64,000 bases of DNA from UBA5078 sp033721235 (GCA_033721235.1 JAWWAY010000014.1:15963-79962); one strand, 5' to 3'. Shown: positions 7,995 to 17,848, numbered from the stretch's first letter. Made by a program: numbers and translations. Notes: generated by a model from the letters alone, not told the origin.

Positions 7995-10247
7995 GTGTTC
8001 GTCCTACCTAAGCGCAAAACATTGTTGCGCACTGCTATTCTTAGCTACCTGCTCTCCTCTGTGTCCCTGAGCTATGCGCAGGAAGCGCCGAATGCTGGAC
8101 TCAATTCGCCCACTTCGCTTATTAAGCAGTTCAGGGCAGTAAGGGTGGAGACTCCCCCTACGATTGACGGCAAGCTTGATGATGCGGTGTGGCAAGAAGC
8201 CGAGGTGGTGACAGACTTTCACCAGATTCGCCCCGGTGACGGGACTGAGCCATCCGAGCCGACAGAACTCTATGTGGTCTATGACGATGACGCCATTTAC
8301 ATTGCGGCGCGAATGTATGATAGCGAACCCCATCTGATATCTGCGCCAACCATCCGCCACGGACAGGGGCTTCCCAATGATGACCGCCTAGTTGTCATCC
8401 TAGACCCTTTCAACTCACAAAGAACTGGTTATCGGTTTGAAACCAATTTAAATGGCGTGCGTCATGACGCCCTGTATCAAACTGTCAGCCGCTTTTCCCT
8501 TGACTGGAATACCATATGGGACGTACAGGCGAGCGTTGACGGTAATAGCTGGGTGGCAGAGATGGAGATTCCATTCAAGTCCATCCCCTTTGACCCGGCA
8601 TTAGAGACTTGGGGCTTCAATTTTGGCCGTGGAATTAGACGACGGGGCGAAGAGATGGCCTGGGTATCCCAAAACCGTACTTATAACCCCGGCTTCTCTG
8701 GGCAGATTACAGGGCTTTCGGGTATGGATAGCGGAGTGGGACTCGACATCGTTCCATCCTTGTCACTCAACAGGCGCCGCGATTTCTCGCCAAGCGACAG
8801 TGATAGCAGCATCGAACCTTCACTAGACGCCTTCTATCGACTCACTCCTACGCTGAATGCTGCGCTGACCGTGAACACCGATTTTTCCGCCACGGAAGTA
8901 GATAATCGGCAAGTGAATCTTAGCCGCTTCAATCTGTTCTTCCCCGAGAAACGTGATTTCTTCCTAAAGGACTCCGACCTATTCCAGTTCGGTAATATTA
9001 GCGGAATGTCTCGCGGCAACACCGCCACCTCGGGTGGGTCAAGAGAGAATGCGAGACCCTACTTCTCTCGAAAACTGGGCCTAAGCGCTACAGGCGAGCC
9101 GGTGGATATTAAGTATGGTGGCCGTATCAGTGGACGTATTGGTCGCTGGAACGTCGGCACTCTAGCGATACATCAAGACAGTTCCGGCGCTGTAGATGCC
9201 ACGGACCTGCTTATCAGTCGAATCTCCGCCAATGTCCTAGAGGACTCTTCGGTTGGCTTTATCTATACCGATGGTGACCCGACGTCCAACCTCGACAACA
9301 GCGTGATGGGCACTGACTTTCAGTATGTGAATAATAATTTTATGGGCGAGCGCATATTCGAAGCCGATGCCTGGTATCAAAAGTCTGATACCCCTGGTCT
9401 TGATGGCGATGATGCCTCCTTCGGTTTCGGAGTCAGGCTGCCTTCTAATACAGGCTTTAGGGCGCGGGCCGGCTATAAAGAGGTTCAACAAAACTTTAAC
9501 CCTGCAATAGGCTATGTGAACCGTTCCAATATTCAAGACTATACCGCTGACTTTGGTTACACCCACTACTTTCGCAGCGATAAGCTACAAAGCGTATTTG
9601 CCGGTGTTGATGCCCAGCGTGTTGATGTGATTGACGGCGGGCTCCAAAGCCAAACCGTTGCTTATCAACTTATGGATCTACGAACAACACAGAACGACAA
9701 TCTCAGGCTTTCATATAAGACCAATAAAGAAGTCGTCCTGAGGCCTTTCACCCTCTATTCGGAGCCGGGAAAACAAGTTGCCATTCAAGCGGGAAGTTAC
9801 AGCTTCAACGAGAAAGAAATACGCATCAGCACTGGCGGGCAACGTGAGTTCTCCGGTGATTTCAGCTACCTCACCGGCGATTTCTATAACGGCAGCCGCA
9901 CCAATATGTCAGGCTCTTTCACTTGGAACCAATCACGAAACTTTGCCATGAGCATGAGCTACGACTGGAACGACATTTCCCTGCCGCAGGGAGACTTCAT
10001 TACCCGTCTTAGCACCCTGTCTACTCAGGTGGCTTTCTCCTCTACTTTGTACTGGATAAACCTTATTCAATACGACAATTTGTCTGAAGATTTAGGTATT
10101 AACACTCGCCTACAGTGGATTCCCCGCGCTGGCCAAGAAGGCTTTATTGTGCTGAATTACAATATGCAGGATAAAGATAAGGACAATAATTTCGAAGCCG
10201 CCTATTCCGATTTGAGCATTAAATTCCGCTATACGATCCGCTTTTAA
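7995..10247 (+). CDS. Outer-membrane protein with CBM9-like N-terminus and DUF5916 barrel
   Basis: 750 residues with a signal peptide (about 1-29). Residues about 45-235 carry the carbohydrate-binding family 9-like fold, starting with 'PPTIDGKLDDAVWQEA', which is characteristic. The remainder matches the DUF5916 type of outer-membrane beta barrel, with 'NLFFPEKRDFFL' and alternating-hydrophobic strands to a terminal aromatic (ending RYTIRF). Family members are common in marine and soil bacteria and their function is not established; binding of a glycan or a role in uptake is possible. It lies downstream of the RAYT element, with its own leader of about 115 bp, and appears to be a single-gene unit. 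Confidence 0.75.
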   Translation: MFVLPKRKTLLRTAILSYLLSSVSLSYAQEAPNAGLNSPTSLIKQFRAVRVETPPTIDGKLDDAVWQEAEVVTDFHQIRPGDGTEPSEPTELYVVYDDDAIYIAARMYDSEPHLISAPTIRHGQGLPNDDRLVVILDPFNSQRTGYRFETNLNGVRHDALYQTVSRFSLDWNTIWDVQASVDGNSWVAEMEIPFKSIPFDPALETWGFNFGRGIRRRGEEMAWVSQNRTYNPGFSGQITGLSGMDSGVGLDIVPSLSLNRRRDFSPSDSDSSIEPSLDAFYRLTPTLNAALTVNTDFSATEVDNRQVNLSRFNLFFPEKRDFFLKDSDLFQFGNISGMSRGNTATSGGSRENARPYFSRKLGLSATGEPVDIKYGGRISGRIGRWNVGTLAIHQDSSGAVDATDLLISRISANVLEDSSVGFIYTDGDPTSNLDNSVMGTDFQYVNNNFMGERIFEADAWYQKSDTPGLDGDDASFGFGVRLPSNTGFRARAGYKEVQQNFNPAIGYVNRSNIQDYTADFGYTHYFRSDKLQSVFAGVDAQRVDVIDGGLQSQTVAYQLMDLRTTQNDNLRLSYKTNKEVVLRPFTLYSEPGKQVAIQAGSYSFNEKEIRISTGGQREFSGDFSYLTGDFYNGSRTNMSGSFTWNQSRNFAMSMSYDWNDISLPQGDFITRLSTLSTQVAFSSTLYWINLIQYDNLSEDLGINTRLQWIPRAGQEGFIVLNYNMQDKDKDNNFEAAYSDLSIKFRYTIRF

Positions 10248-10610
10248 TCGCATACAAAACTTTAGCGCAATACTGGCTGCCCTATGTTCGACGCTAATAG
10301 TCGAACATAGACTGGTAGCCATTGCTAACGCTCATCGACGCGTTTACACATTCCGCAATTTTGCCCGAATAAGCTCCCTCTCCGTTTCTGTTACCACTAG
10401 TATTCCCTCTCATATTTGCACCCACTGCCGCAACGCTCGAAGCTCTCGAAATCTCAATTCAAGTACCCTAGGGTTCCAGTATGAACGATGCGTTCCGATT
10501 GCTCAGATTAGCGCGCTAATGTATAAGGTATAAGCACTCTATACACCTCGCTAGTAAAAGCAGCGGATACTGCCAACCGAAAGTGATAATACATCTAAAG
10601 GACTAACGCC
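10248..10610. other. Intergenic region with a strong hairpin
   Basis: 363 bp without a gene. A perfect 11-bp inverted repeat, CTATGTTCGAC / GTCGAACATAG with a 7-base loop (10282-10310), follows the preceding gene by 34 bp. It has no T-run, so it may be a factor-dependent end or an mRNA-stabilising hairpin. A tandem heptamer GTATAAGGTATAAG starts at 10521, and an outward TGTATA/TATACA pair surrounds it, in the likely promoter zone of the subtilase gene. Confidence 0.6.
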
Positions 10611-13600
10611 ATGTTCCGTCACCTCTTTACTTCGAGAGCTTTCCCTCTCGCTCTGACTTTATGCTTCTTCTCCAACTCCGCATTAGCGGCAATTGTTGAG
10701 AGCACGATTGATGAGGGGGAAGGGGTTGGCGAATACCTTTCGTCGACAGACGGGGGCCGTATTCAAGCTTATTTCGACGCTTCTGAAACCAGCTTGAAGA
10801 TGGCGACCTGTCTGGAAGACTGCAACGGTGAGAGTCCCGTCTGGCAAGTGGTTACTGTCGACAATGACGGCCTTGTTGGCCGGACCCCTTCAGTAAAAGT
10901 AGACAGCAACGGCCGCCCCGTTATCGCTTACTATGATTACGACAACGCAAATTTAAAACTGGCCACGTGTTTAGACTTATGCGAAAGCGCGTCTCCAGTT
11001 TGGCAAATAGTCACTGCCGATGGGGAAGACAGTAGCGACCTCTACACGGGCTGGAGGCCGTCGCTACAATTGGATTCCCAAGACAGACCTGTCATCTCTC
11101 ACTACAGCAACTCTCTTGAAGCGCTTAAAATGGTGACATGCCTAAGTGATTGCCAGAGTGCGAGTCCCACCTGGGAAGCGGTGGTTGTCGATGACACATC
11201 TGGCACCGGCTTGTACTCGGCACTTCAGCTCGACTCGCAAGATAGACCGATGATTGCCTACTACGAGCATACCCATGGCCAGCTTTGGTTTGCCTCTTGT
11301 AGCGAGAATTGCACGAGCTCATCGCCTGTTTGGGATAGAAGCGTCATCGAACCTAGCGACGCAAATTCTTATGTCGGCACCATGATAGACATGAAGCTGG
11401 ACTCCACTGGAAAGCCAGTGATTTCCTATCATGACCATAGCAATGGCCTATTGAGGCTTGCTAGCTGCACAAGCGACTGTACCGACAGCAGCATAGCTCA
11501 GTGGACTCTTACAACCGTGGATTACGCTAGAACTCAAAGCTATAGCTCTCTTCAGCTTAACGAACAAGACAGGCCGATATTAAGCTTTTTGAGGTACTAC
11601 GCTTCCTCAACCGTATCGCTATCCTATTGCACGGACGCTTGCAAAAGTGAGTCCCCCAGCTGGAGTCGAGTCGATGTCATTGACACAAAAAGTAACAGCG
11701 GCTTTTTGTCTCATCTGTCTCTCGAGCTAGATGATAATCAATCACCTTATATCACTTTCGCGTCCACCGAAGAAAATAGCATTAAACGAGTATCCGTACT
11801 CCCGCCACCAGAGATTGTTCGTATAAGCGAACCGCATTCAAGCAGCTTTGTGACAGGCGATACACTTTATTACGCTATTGAGTTTGATCAAGCGGTGTTA
11901 CTTACCGGCGAGGTATTCTTAGAGCTAGTTCTGGACTCAGGCACCGTCCTTGCGACACCTTACTCAATAGGGCCAAAGAACTACTATTTTGAATACGTAG
12001 TGACAGAAACTGACCAACACGAAAGTGAGTCTCCCGTAAGCATCAACGGCTTAGTGCTAGGAAGCAATAGTAGCTTGCGCGATATGTCTGACAATTTCGA
12101 TGCCGTATTAACCCCAGACATATCGCCTGAATTAACCTTTGGTGTAAATCTTAGCGCCTATGACATAGTCATCCGCACGGTGGATGGACGAGACTCTTTA
12201 GGTTCAGAGTCTGATTACACTATTGCCTCTGGTGAATCATTTACGGTTAGTGTGGCGGCACAGTCTGACCTTGACGCCATAGTCGCTGGCGACTGCAGTC
12301 CCAGTCTAAGCTTAGGGGACGGTGGAACTAGCTATACGCTCACCACTGCACCGGTTTTGTCTCACTGCGAAATAGACTTAGCATTTGTCAGCGAGCAAAC
12401 TATTCCATTCCAACTTGATGAAGAATATCTATACGGCGGCTCACTGCCCTTAGTTAACGCGGAGCCTGCTTATGAGCGAGGCTTAACTGGCAAAGGGGTC
12501 ACAGTAGGCATTATCGATACTGGCCTCTACAGAGATTCAGTAGAGCTCAAGGCTGCGAATATTACGGGCTACAATTACTATGACGACACCGCTAATCTTA
12601 CCGCCAACAGAAATCCACACGGCACCCAGGTAGCAGGAATAATTGCTGGTCGCCGTAACGGCTACGGCATGCACGGGGTAGCCTATGAGGCAGACATTAA
12701 TTTTGCCTCTGGCTTCGTTGGTAGCAACATTAACAGTTCTGCGCAAGTTACGTCTATAAACCATATGCGAGAACACGGTGTACGAATCGTCAACAATAGT
12801 TGGGGTTTCGGCACCCTCCAGCTGCCTGACATAGAAAACTCCAATAGCGACACGCTGGAAGCTTTTTTGAACCCTGGTTGGCTTAGCATCGTTGCTGCAT
12901 TCCGAGCAGCAATGGAAGATGACGTGATCATGGTCAATAGCTTAGGCAACAATAGCTACGACCATGCCAGCATCCTCGCAGCGCTTCCTCACTTCTATCC
13001 TGAACTTCCCCCCGTCATGATCGGCGTAGCTAATCTTGACGAAAATGGCGAAATCTATACAAGCAGCAATCGCTGCGGAATAGCCGCAAGCTGGTGTGTC
13101 TCTGCACCAGGTCATGGCCGCCCCAGTGCTAACTACTCGTCTTTAGCCCCCAACCCTTTAGAGATTGGCCCATTTGGGGGAACGTCTGCCGCGGCCCCCG
13201 TGGTTACGGGGCTAGGCGCTTTATTGCTGGAGCAATTCCCCTGGATGACCGGCAGTCAAATTGTCAGCACAATTCTGACCACTGCCGAAAACGGCACCGA
13301 TGAAGTGCTCTCGCCAATCACAGGACGCGGCCTCATCAATGTGGGAAGAGCAATCGATGGTCCCGCCGCTTTCGAATTTGAATTTGAAGCTAATACCCAA
13401 GGCATGAGCGCGGAGTTTGCTAATGATATTTCCGGCATCGGGAGTTTAAGTAAATTGGGCAGCGGCACTTTGATTATGAGTGGAAATAACAGCTACACCG
13501 GAACCACGCGTGTTGAACTAGGCGAGCTAGTGATTAACGGATCAGTCGCGAGCAATACCATTGTGGCTGGCGGTAAACTAAGTGGTAATGGACAGCTTGA

Positions 13601-15134
13601 AGATGTTAGCGCGCAAAGTGGAACAGTCGCACCAGGCGATGGTATCGGCACCCTGAACGTCGCTGACCTACTGCTAACGAGCTTTAGCGAGTTGGAGTTT
13701 GAGCTTCAATCTCCAGAGTCTTCCGATGGCAGCAATAATGATCTTATTAATGTTAGCGGCAACCTCGTTCTAAATGGCAGACTCACTATAGCCAATGCTA
13801 ATAATCTCGCAGCGGGCACATATACCTTGATGAGCTACGCAGGGAACCTCACTGACCGCAGCTTAGACCTGCCTGACATACCTGGCCTAAGCCTATCTAT
13901 TGTAAAAGAGCCGGGCGAAGTCACTCTTCTAGCAGAGGCCACCCTATCTATCACCGATGCCACAATAAACTCTGGCAATTTAGACAGCCCAACTATCGCG
14001 ACCGGTGCCTCCATTAGTGGTGGCACACTCAGTGGTGTAATCCGCAATAGTGGTCTCATTAACGGCGTCAGCCTCGCTGCTGGCGCGATGGTTTCGGGCG
14101 GGATGCTAAGCGGCGACATCATAGGGGATGCAAACGACCCAGCGAACATCGACAATCTTAGCATTGCGAGTGGCACACATTTAGAGAACGTCATCATTGG
14201 TGCTAATGCGGTGCTGGACCCAGGCATTACTATTGGCAGTAATGTTCGATTTGAAAGTGATGAAAATATTCCAGCTGGCACCGATATCACAGCCGCACTC
14301 GCCACCGTCATATGGGAAGGCGGTGACCAACGTGAAGTGATCGATCTTAGTGGCGATATCGTCTCCACCTCCAGCTTATTGAGTGAGCTACAATCACTTC
14401 TACTTGGCTTGGGCGTAGATGCTTCGCAAGAAGCTAGCGGGGACTTTATTCTGGAGCTTGCTGGCATACGCGCTAATCTGATTCCCGTGCGCGTTGCCAT
14501 GGCAGAGGCCTCGGAGGCCCCTGGACTCTACATCAATGACGATGGCGATATTGAATTGATCACCGGCAATGGTCGTTCAGTCACCAGCCTAGTGAGCTTA
14601 CAAGAATCTTCCGACTTTGGTCTCTCTTTAGGAAATCTTGCCTTGGCAATGTCCTACGATGAGCGAGCCAATGTTCTTATTACAACTACGCCAGAAGATG
14701 CCGGGGCATACTTCTTAGTGCGTCCCGACACTTTAGCGCTATCTAGCGATACTGCTGTTGGCATACATAGCCGCAACAGCTCTCTTCTACTCGGCACCGT
14801 GCAGTATTACCAAGTTTTGGCTAACGGTCATGAAGACAAGCTAGAGCAGGTACTGTTTACCCAGCCTGTCGATTGGCCTCTACTAAAAGCATCGCTGCTA
14901 GAACAGGGTCTGGGTAACCCCAGAATCGACCTACAGGGAATCGTCTCCTACCAAGATAATGAGACGACTGTCAGAGCGATTGCTGATTATCTCGTGCTAA
15001 GAGGCTTTGAAGATCAGGCAACGACCGGCCAAGTAAACTTCTTGGATGCCGGCGATCTAAATGGCGACGGGGTCAATGACCAGTGGATGGTGTTCCCCAA
15101 TGGAGACAGGCAAGCCCTGTATCAACTACCGTAG
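10611..15134 (+). CDS. Large secreted subtilisin-like (S8) protease with N-terminal C-x3-C repeats
   Basis: 1507 residues with a signal peptide (about 1-27). Residues about 30-400 contain six repeats of roughly 50-60 residues, each with a core like 'LQLDSQDRPVIAYY' and a C-x3-C pair (CLEDC, CLDLC, CLSDC, CSENC, CTSDC, CTDAC). These probably form a beta-propeller-like fold with disulfides. The S8 protease domain follows, with the triad D636 (IIDTG), H670 (PHGTQVAG) and S859 (GTSAAAP). Around residues 943-980 is an autotransporter-associated beta-helix repeat ('GSGTLIMSGNNSYTG'), then more low-complexity beta repeats. The C-terminus ends with 'DAGDLNGDGVND' and has no recognisable outer-membrane barrel. 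It is a single-gene unit, ending at a strong terminator at 15172-15209. Confidence 0.85.
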   Translation: MFRHLFTSRAFPLALTLCFFSNSALAAIVESTIDEGEGVGEYLSSTDGGRIQAYFDASETSLKMATCLEDCNGESPVWQVVTVDNDGLVGRTPSVKVDSNGRPVIAYYDYDNANLKLATCLDLCESASPVWQIVTADGEDSSDLYTGWRPSLQLDSQDRPVISHYSNSLEALKMVTCLSDCQSASPTWEAVVVDDTSGTGLYSALQLDSQDRPMIAYYEHTHGQLWFASCSENCTSSSPVWDRSVIEPSDANSYVGTMIDMKLDSTGKPVISYHDHSNGLLRLASCTSDCTDSSIAQWTLTTVDYARTQSYSSLQLNEQDRPILSFLRYYASSTVSLSYCTDACKSESPSWSRVDVIDTKSNSGFLSHLSLELDDNQSPYITFASTEENSIKRVSVLPPPEIVRISEPHSSSFVTGDTLYYAIEFDQAVLLTGEVFLELVLDSGTVLATPYSIGPKNYYFEYVVTETDQHESESPVSINGLVLGSNSSLRDMSDNFDAVLTPDISPELTFGVNLSAYDIVIRTVDGRDSLGSESDYTIASGESFTVSVAAQSDLDAIVAGDCSPSLSLGDGGTSYTLTTAPVLSHCEIDLAFVSEQTIPFQLDEEYLYGGSLPLVNAEPAYERGLTGKGVTVGIIDTGLYRDSVELKAANITGYNYYDDTANLTANRNPHGTQVAGIIAGRRNGYGMHGVAYEADINFASGFVGSNINSSAQVTSINHMREHGVRIVNNSWGFGTLQLPDIENSNSDTLEAFLNPGWLSIVAAFRAAMEDDVIMVNSLGNNSYDHASILAALPHFYPELPPVMIGVANLDENGEIYTSSNRCGIAASWCVSAPGHGRPSANYSSLAPNPLEIGPFGGTSAAAPVVTGLGALLLEQFPWMTGSQIVSTILTTAENGTDEVLSPITGRGLINVGRAIDGPAAFEFEFEANTQGMSAEFANDISGIGSLSKLGSGTLIMSGNNSYTGTTRVELGELVINGSVASNTIVAGGKLSGNGQLEDVSAQSGTVAPGDGIGTLNVADLLLTSFSELEFELQSPESSDGSNNDLINVSGNLVLNGRLTIANANNLAAGTYTLMSYAGNLTDRSLDLPDIPGLSLSIVKEPGEVTLLAEATLSITDATINSGNLDSPTIATGASISGGTLSGVIRNSGLINGVSLAAGAMVSGGMLSGDIIGDANDPANIDNLSIASGTHLENVIIGANAVLDPGITIGSNVRFESDENIPAGTDITAALATVIWEGGDQREVIDLSGDIVSTSSLLSELQSLLLGLGVDASQEASGDFILELAGIRANLIPVRVAMAEASEAPGLYINDDGDIELITGNGRSVTSLVSLQESSDFGLSLGNLALAMSYDERANVLITTTPEDAGAYFLVRPDTLALSSDTAVGIHSRNSSLLLGTVQYYQVLANGHEDKLEQVLFTQPVDWPLLKASLLEQGLGNPRIDLQGIVSYQDNETTVRAIADYLVLRGFEDQATTGQVNFLDAGDLNGDGVNDQWMVFPNGDRQALYQLP

Positions 15135-15171
15135 GAGTCCTATCTAAGTTCAATCGCGACTAGGCGATAAT

Positions 15172-15209
15172 AAAAAGCCCCTTCGTTTTTTCAAGCGAAG
15201 GGGCTTTTT
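15172..15209. terminator. Bidirectional rho-independent terminator
   Basis: Perfect 14-bp stem AAAAAGCCCCTTCG / CGAAGGGGCTTTTT with a 10-base loop. T-runs on both strands let it serve both the subtilase gene (plus) and the convergent small gene at 15228-15524 (minus). Confidence 0.93.
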
Positions 15210-15227
15210 TGTTTCAAGCTAACAATT

Positions 15228-15524
15228 TTACTTTTTCCGCTTAATAAACAGCTCCGGGTGAAGAGTGCCTTCGTAGTAGTTTTTCCCTTCGTCCAGCTTC
15301 TCATTGCACTGCTCAATTGCCGAATCGGAATCACTAATAATTTCCCATCGCTGAACACGCCCTGCGCTGTCCTGTTTATCCAAGTTTCGTATCAGGGCTT
15401 TTGCACCATCGGGAAATTCAATACTCCACTCGTACATATTGGCCTCGCTATCTGCGTGAAGTGGCTCCCCAAACACGGACACCAGCATCGCCACAGTGGT
15501 AGTAATCTCGGCTCGTTGACTCAT
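15228..15524 (-). CDS. Small cytoplasmic protein of unknown function
   Basis: 98 residues, no signal peptide or membrane segment, charged, with a Lys/Arg-rich end. It contains 'YEWSIEFPDGAKALIRNLDK', which looks like a small alpha/beta fold. I do not recognise the family. It starts with ATG, and it ends 19 bp from the bidirectional terminator, which supports a real transcript. The neighbouring sulfotransferase is 70 bp upstream on the same strand, so the two could be cotranscribed. Confidence 0.6.
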   Translation of the reverse strand: MSQRAEITTTVAMLVSVFGEPLHADSEANMYEWSIEFPDGAKALIRNLDKQDSAGRVQRWEIISDSDSAIEQCNEKLDEGKNYYEGTLHPELFIKRKK

Positions 15525-15594
15525 AGTGCTTACCTTTTGTTTAAGTGATCTTAGGACTGAGGATTAGCAAACTTTCGCAGCGAGCCTCCTACAC

Positions 15595-16365
15595 TTACAG
15601 CCCGCGTTGTCGAATATAACGTTTAGAGCGCCACCACATGCGGATCGCTTTTTCTGTTTCTTTTAACCAGCTGTCCTGCTCAGGGTAACGACAAGGGAGC
15701 CGCTGCGCTTTGGCGCCATGAAGCACTTCTTCCCACTCCGTGGAAGACTCGTAATCCCGCCTGATAAGATCGGTAGTTAAGGAGGGGTTGCGTTGTAGTT
15801 GCTCTTTTACTCTCGGCAGGTGTTGCTTCCATTTGTCTAGACTTGTCGAGTTTACCGGACGCAAACCTTCCATCGCTTTGAGTGCATTTTCGGGCGGCGC
15901 AGCCACCTTATGGTATTGCGAGAACGGATGCTTTTTCTGCAAAAAAGGAAACTTATTAGCGATCAGATCCTGACAAGCATCTGGCTGATCGACGAGATCT
16001 TCATAGCGAATCGTTAAGAAGCGTTCATGATTCTCAAAACTCTGTGCGGCAAGATCACACTTCTTCCATATCTTATAATTACAAAAATAGATATCACGAT
16101 TAGAGTGGTGCTTGCTCGTAAATACGGCGCGCGGATCACGCACTACGTTAATCACAAACAGCTCGGGATCTTTTTCAAATATATGCTTGATATGCAAAAT
16201 ATCCGTTGGCTTTTTGCTGATATAGAGATCGATGCCCTGTGGAACGGGCTCAAAAATACTGATCTCATGATCGCAACATTCATCGTGAGCAAAACAAGCG
16301 CTCATCAATTCCATCATCAAGGTTGTGCCACTACGCGGACACCCTACTATATGAATATGTTTCAC
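15595..16365 (-). CDS. PAPS-dependent sulfotransferase-like protein
   Basis: 256 residues. The N-terminal P-loop-like 5'-phosphosulfate-binding motif 'GCPRSGTTLMMELM' (8-21) and the 3'-phosphate motif 'VRDPRAVFTSKH' identify the sulfotransferase superfamily, which transfers sulfate from PAPS to hydroxyls of glycans, lipids or proteins. There is no signal peptide. It is near glycosyltransferases and a polysaccharide exporter within 20 kb, so a glycan acceptor is likely but not shown. A 129-bp gap separates it from the membrane protein upstream. Confidence 0.78.
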   Translation of the reverse strand: MKHIHIVGCPRSGTTLMMELMSACFAHDECCDHEISIFEPVPQGIDLYISKKPTDILHIKHIFEKDPELFVINVVRDPRAVFTSKHHSNRDIYFCNYKIWKKCDLAAQSFENHERFLTIRYEDLVDQPDACQDLIANKFPFLQKKHPFSQYHKVAAPPENALKAMEGLRPVNSTSLDKWKQHLPRVKEQLQRNPSLTTDLIRRDYESSTEWEEVLHGAKAQRLPCRYPEQDSWLKETEKAIRMWWRSKRYIRQRGL

Positions 16366-16494
16366 TGTTATTAACTACTCTTGGGCTTAATGCGCGGACG
16401 CTTTTAACTAAAGTATTTCACTCAAAAACATCATTAACAAAGTATTGAAAAGAAGCATTTTGACACATTTGCTTCGACAATTGTGGCGATACTT

Positions 16495-17733
16495 CTATTT
16501 ACTAGCGCTCTGTTCGGGCAGGCTTATTCGCCAGTCTATTTCTTGCCACTGAGGAAACACCCTCACCTCACTCTCACCCGATTCGAGCGCCCTAGCATAC
16601 TCTTCAGAAAAAGATAGCCAGTCGTCTTGATAGAAGCGTTGGGTATCAAAATACAAAGGCGTTCGATAGATAAAGAAGGCAGCGCCGGCGGCTACCAGAG
16701 TGTAGCGCGCCAAGGGCCATGGAAGGTTGGCGAACAGATTTACGCCATACAGAACAAGAAGCACAGTCGGTATAAAAGCGTAACGCCCTCCTCCCATCAT
16801 GCCGAGCGATAGGAGTGTATACACTACCCCCACATAAAGAGCCAAAAGTAATACTGCTCTTGCTCTTTTTAAGACCACAAAGGCTGAACATGCAGCGACA
16901 GCCGTTAACACAGAAAATACCATGCTGATGGTGTTTGGGTTTTCGGAGAAGCCATAGAAGAACGTGCGCATCAAACCGAGTGGCAAATATTGGAAATAAT
17001 CGATAGAAAGCCGAGGAAGCTCGTCATCAACAGAGAAAATCTTGGCGAGCACTTGAATGCCTAGGCCCAGACTTAGAATTACGGCCTGCAGAAAATTACG
17101 CTGCACTGCTCGCTCGCACCATCCCTGCCTCTTTGCGTACAAGAATTTGGCAATAAATAGGGGCGCCAATATCACCGTTGTGCCACTTGTTAAAGCGCCA
17201 ACTGCCAGCACAAGGCTTACAAAGATAAATAGCCGGGGGCTCAACTGCTCCGTATCCGACAACAGTACATAGCAGGCGAACAAGCCTAGATAGAAGTGCA
17301 CATTGATGGTGTTGAGCCAAATCTCGGGGCTACTGACAATGATGGTGAAGGCAATAAGAGTCGCCCTTGCACCAAGACCGGACCAGTAGACAGAGCGCAG
17401 GAACAATGGCGCTAGAATACAGATCAAATACAGCGTGAGAGAGATGGCGGTAGTCACGAATGCCGCCCACTGCAGGCCCACCAGGGCAACGGAGAAAACG
17501 GCCGAGAAGTTAGCTACTAGGGAATAGTAGCCAAGTGCGGGCGAGAATAGTCCCGACAACCAACCGTTACTTAGAAACTGCTGAATATAAATTGTCCCCT
17601 CTTCGCCCCATATACGGGGCTCGAGAAGAAATTTGGGCTCTCTAGCGATGACCAGCAGCAACGCTGCGCCAGCAATCAAGAAGAGAGCCTTGGGCGAATA
17701 GTTTGCGTGGCGTTGCGTGGAATCATTCGACAT
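16495..17733 (-). CDS. Polytopic inner-membrane protein, possible GT-C-type glycosyltransferase
   Basis: 412 residues with about ten hydrophobic segments from residue 14 to about 350 and a soluble tail of some 50 residues. After the first membrane helix comes an acidic loop, 'RIWGEEGTIY'. An acidic pair in the first periplasmic loop is the hallmark of GT-C enzymes that use polyprenyl-phosphate sugars. I do not recognise the precise family, and a flippase-like or polymerase-like role is not excluded. Neighbours are a sulfotransferase and a phytase on the same strand. Confidence 0.6.
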   Translation of the reverse strand: MSNDSTQRHANYSPKALFLIAGAALLLVIAREPKFLLEPRIWGEEGTIYIQQFLSNGWLSGLFSPALGYYSLVANFSAVFSVALVGLQWAAFVTTAISLTLYLICILAPLFLRSVYWSGLGARATLIAFTIIVSSPEIWLNTINVHFYLGLFACYVLLSDTEQLSPRLFIFVSLVLAVGALTSGTTVILAPLFIAKFLYAKRQGWCERAVQRNFLQAVILSLGLGIQVLAKIFSVDDELPRLSIDYFQYLPLGLMRTFFYGFSENPNTISMVFSVLTAVAACSAFVVLKRARAVLLLALYVGVVYTLLSLGMMGGGRYAFIPTVLLVLYGVNLFANLPWPLARYTLVAAGAAFFIYRTPLYFDTQRFYQDDWLSFSEEYARALESGESEVRVFPQWQEIDWRISLPEQSASK

Positions 17734-17744
17734 TATTATCGAGC

Positions 17745-17811
17745 CTGTCTCTGCTTAAGTTGCTGTATGTTCCGCAACTTAACCGGAAACAGCGCTTCAG
17801 TCTAGAGACAG
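17745..17811. repeat. Nested inverted repeats upstream of the membrane-protein gene
   Basis: An outer pair CTGTCTCT (17745-17752) / AGAGACAG (17804-17811) encloses a perfect inner 9-bp pair TTAAGTTGC (17755-17763) / GCAACTTAA (17774-17782). It lies between the phytase stop and the start of the membrane-protein gene. No T-run follows, so it may be an operator or a leader structure rather than a terminator. Confidence 0.55.
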
Positions 17812-17848
17812 ACCCAATGTGAGTCTCATAGCAATGCGATAGCAGCCC

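Noticed and set aside
10282..10310. Perfect 11-bp hairpin as a rho-independent terminator
   Set aside because: No T-run follows on either strand, so it was kept only as a hairpin within the intergenic entry.
10700..11800. Repeats in the subtilase gene as a DNA repeat or CRISPR
   Set aside because: The similarity is at the protein level with variable codons and lies in frame, so these are protein repeats.
13835..14500. 221-codon open frame antisense to the subtilase gene
   Set aside because: It is the mirror of a repetitive Ser/Thr/Gly-rich coding stretch, with no ribosome binding site and a low-complexity product.
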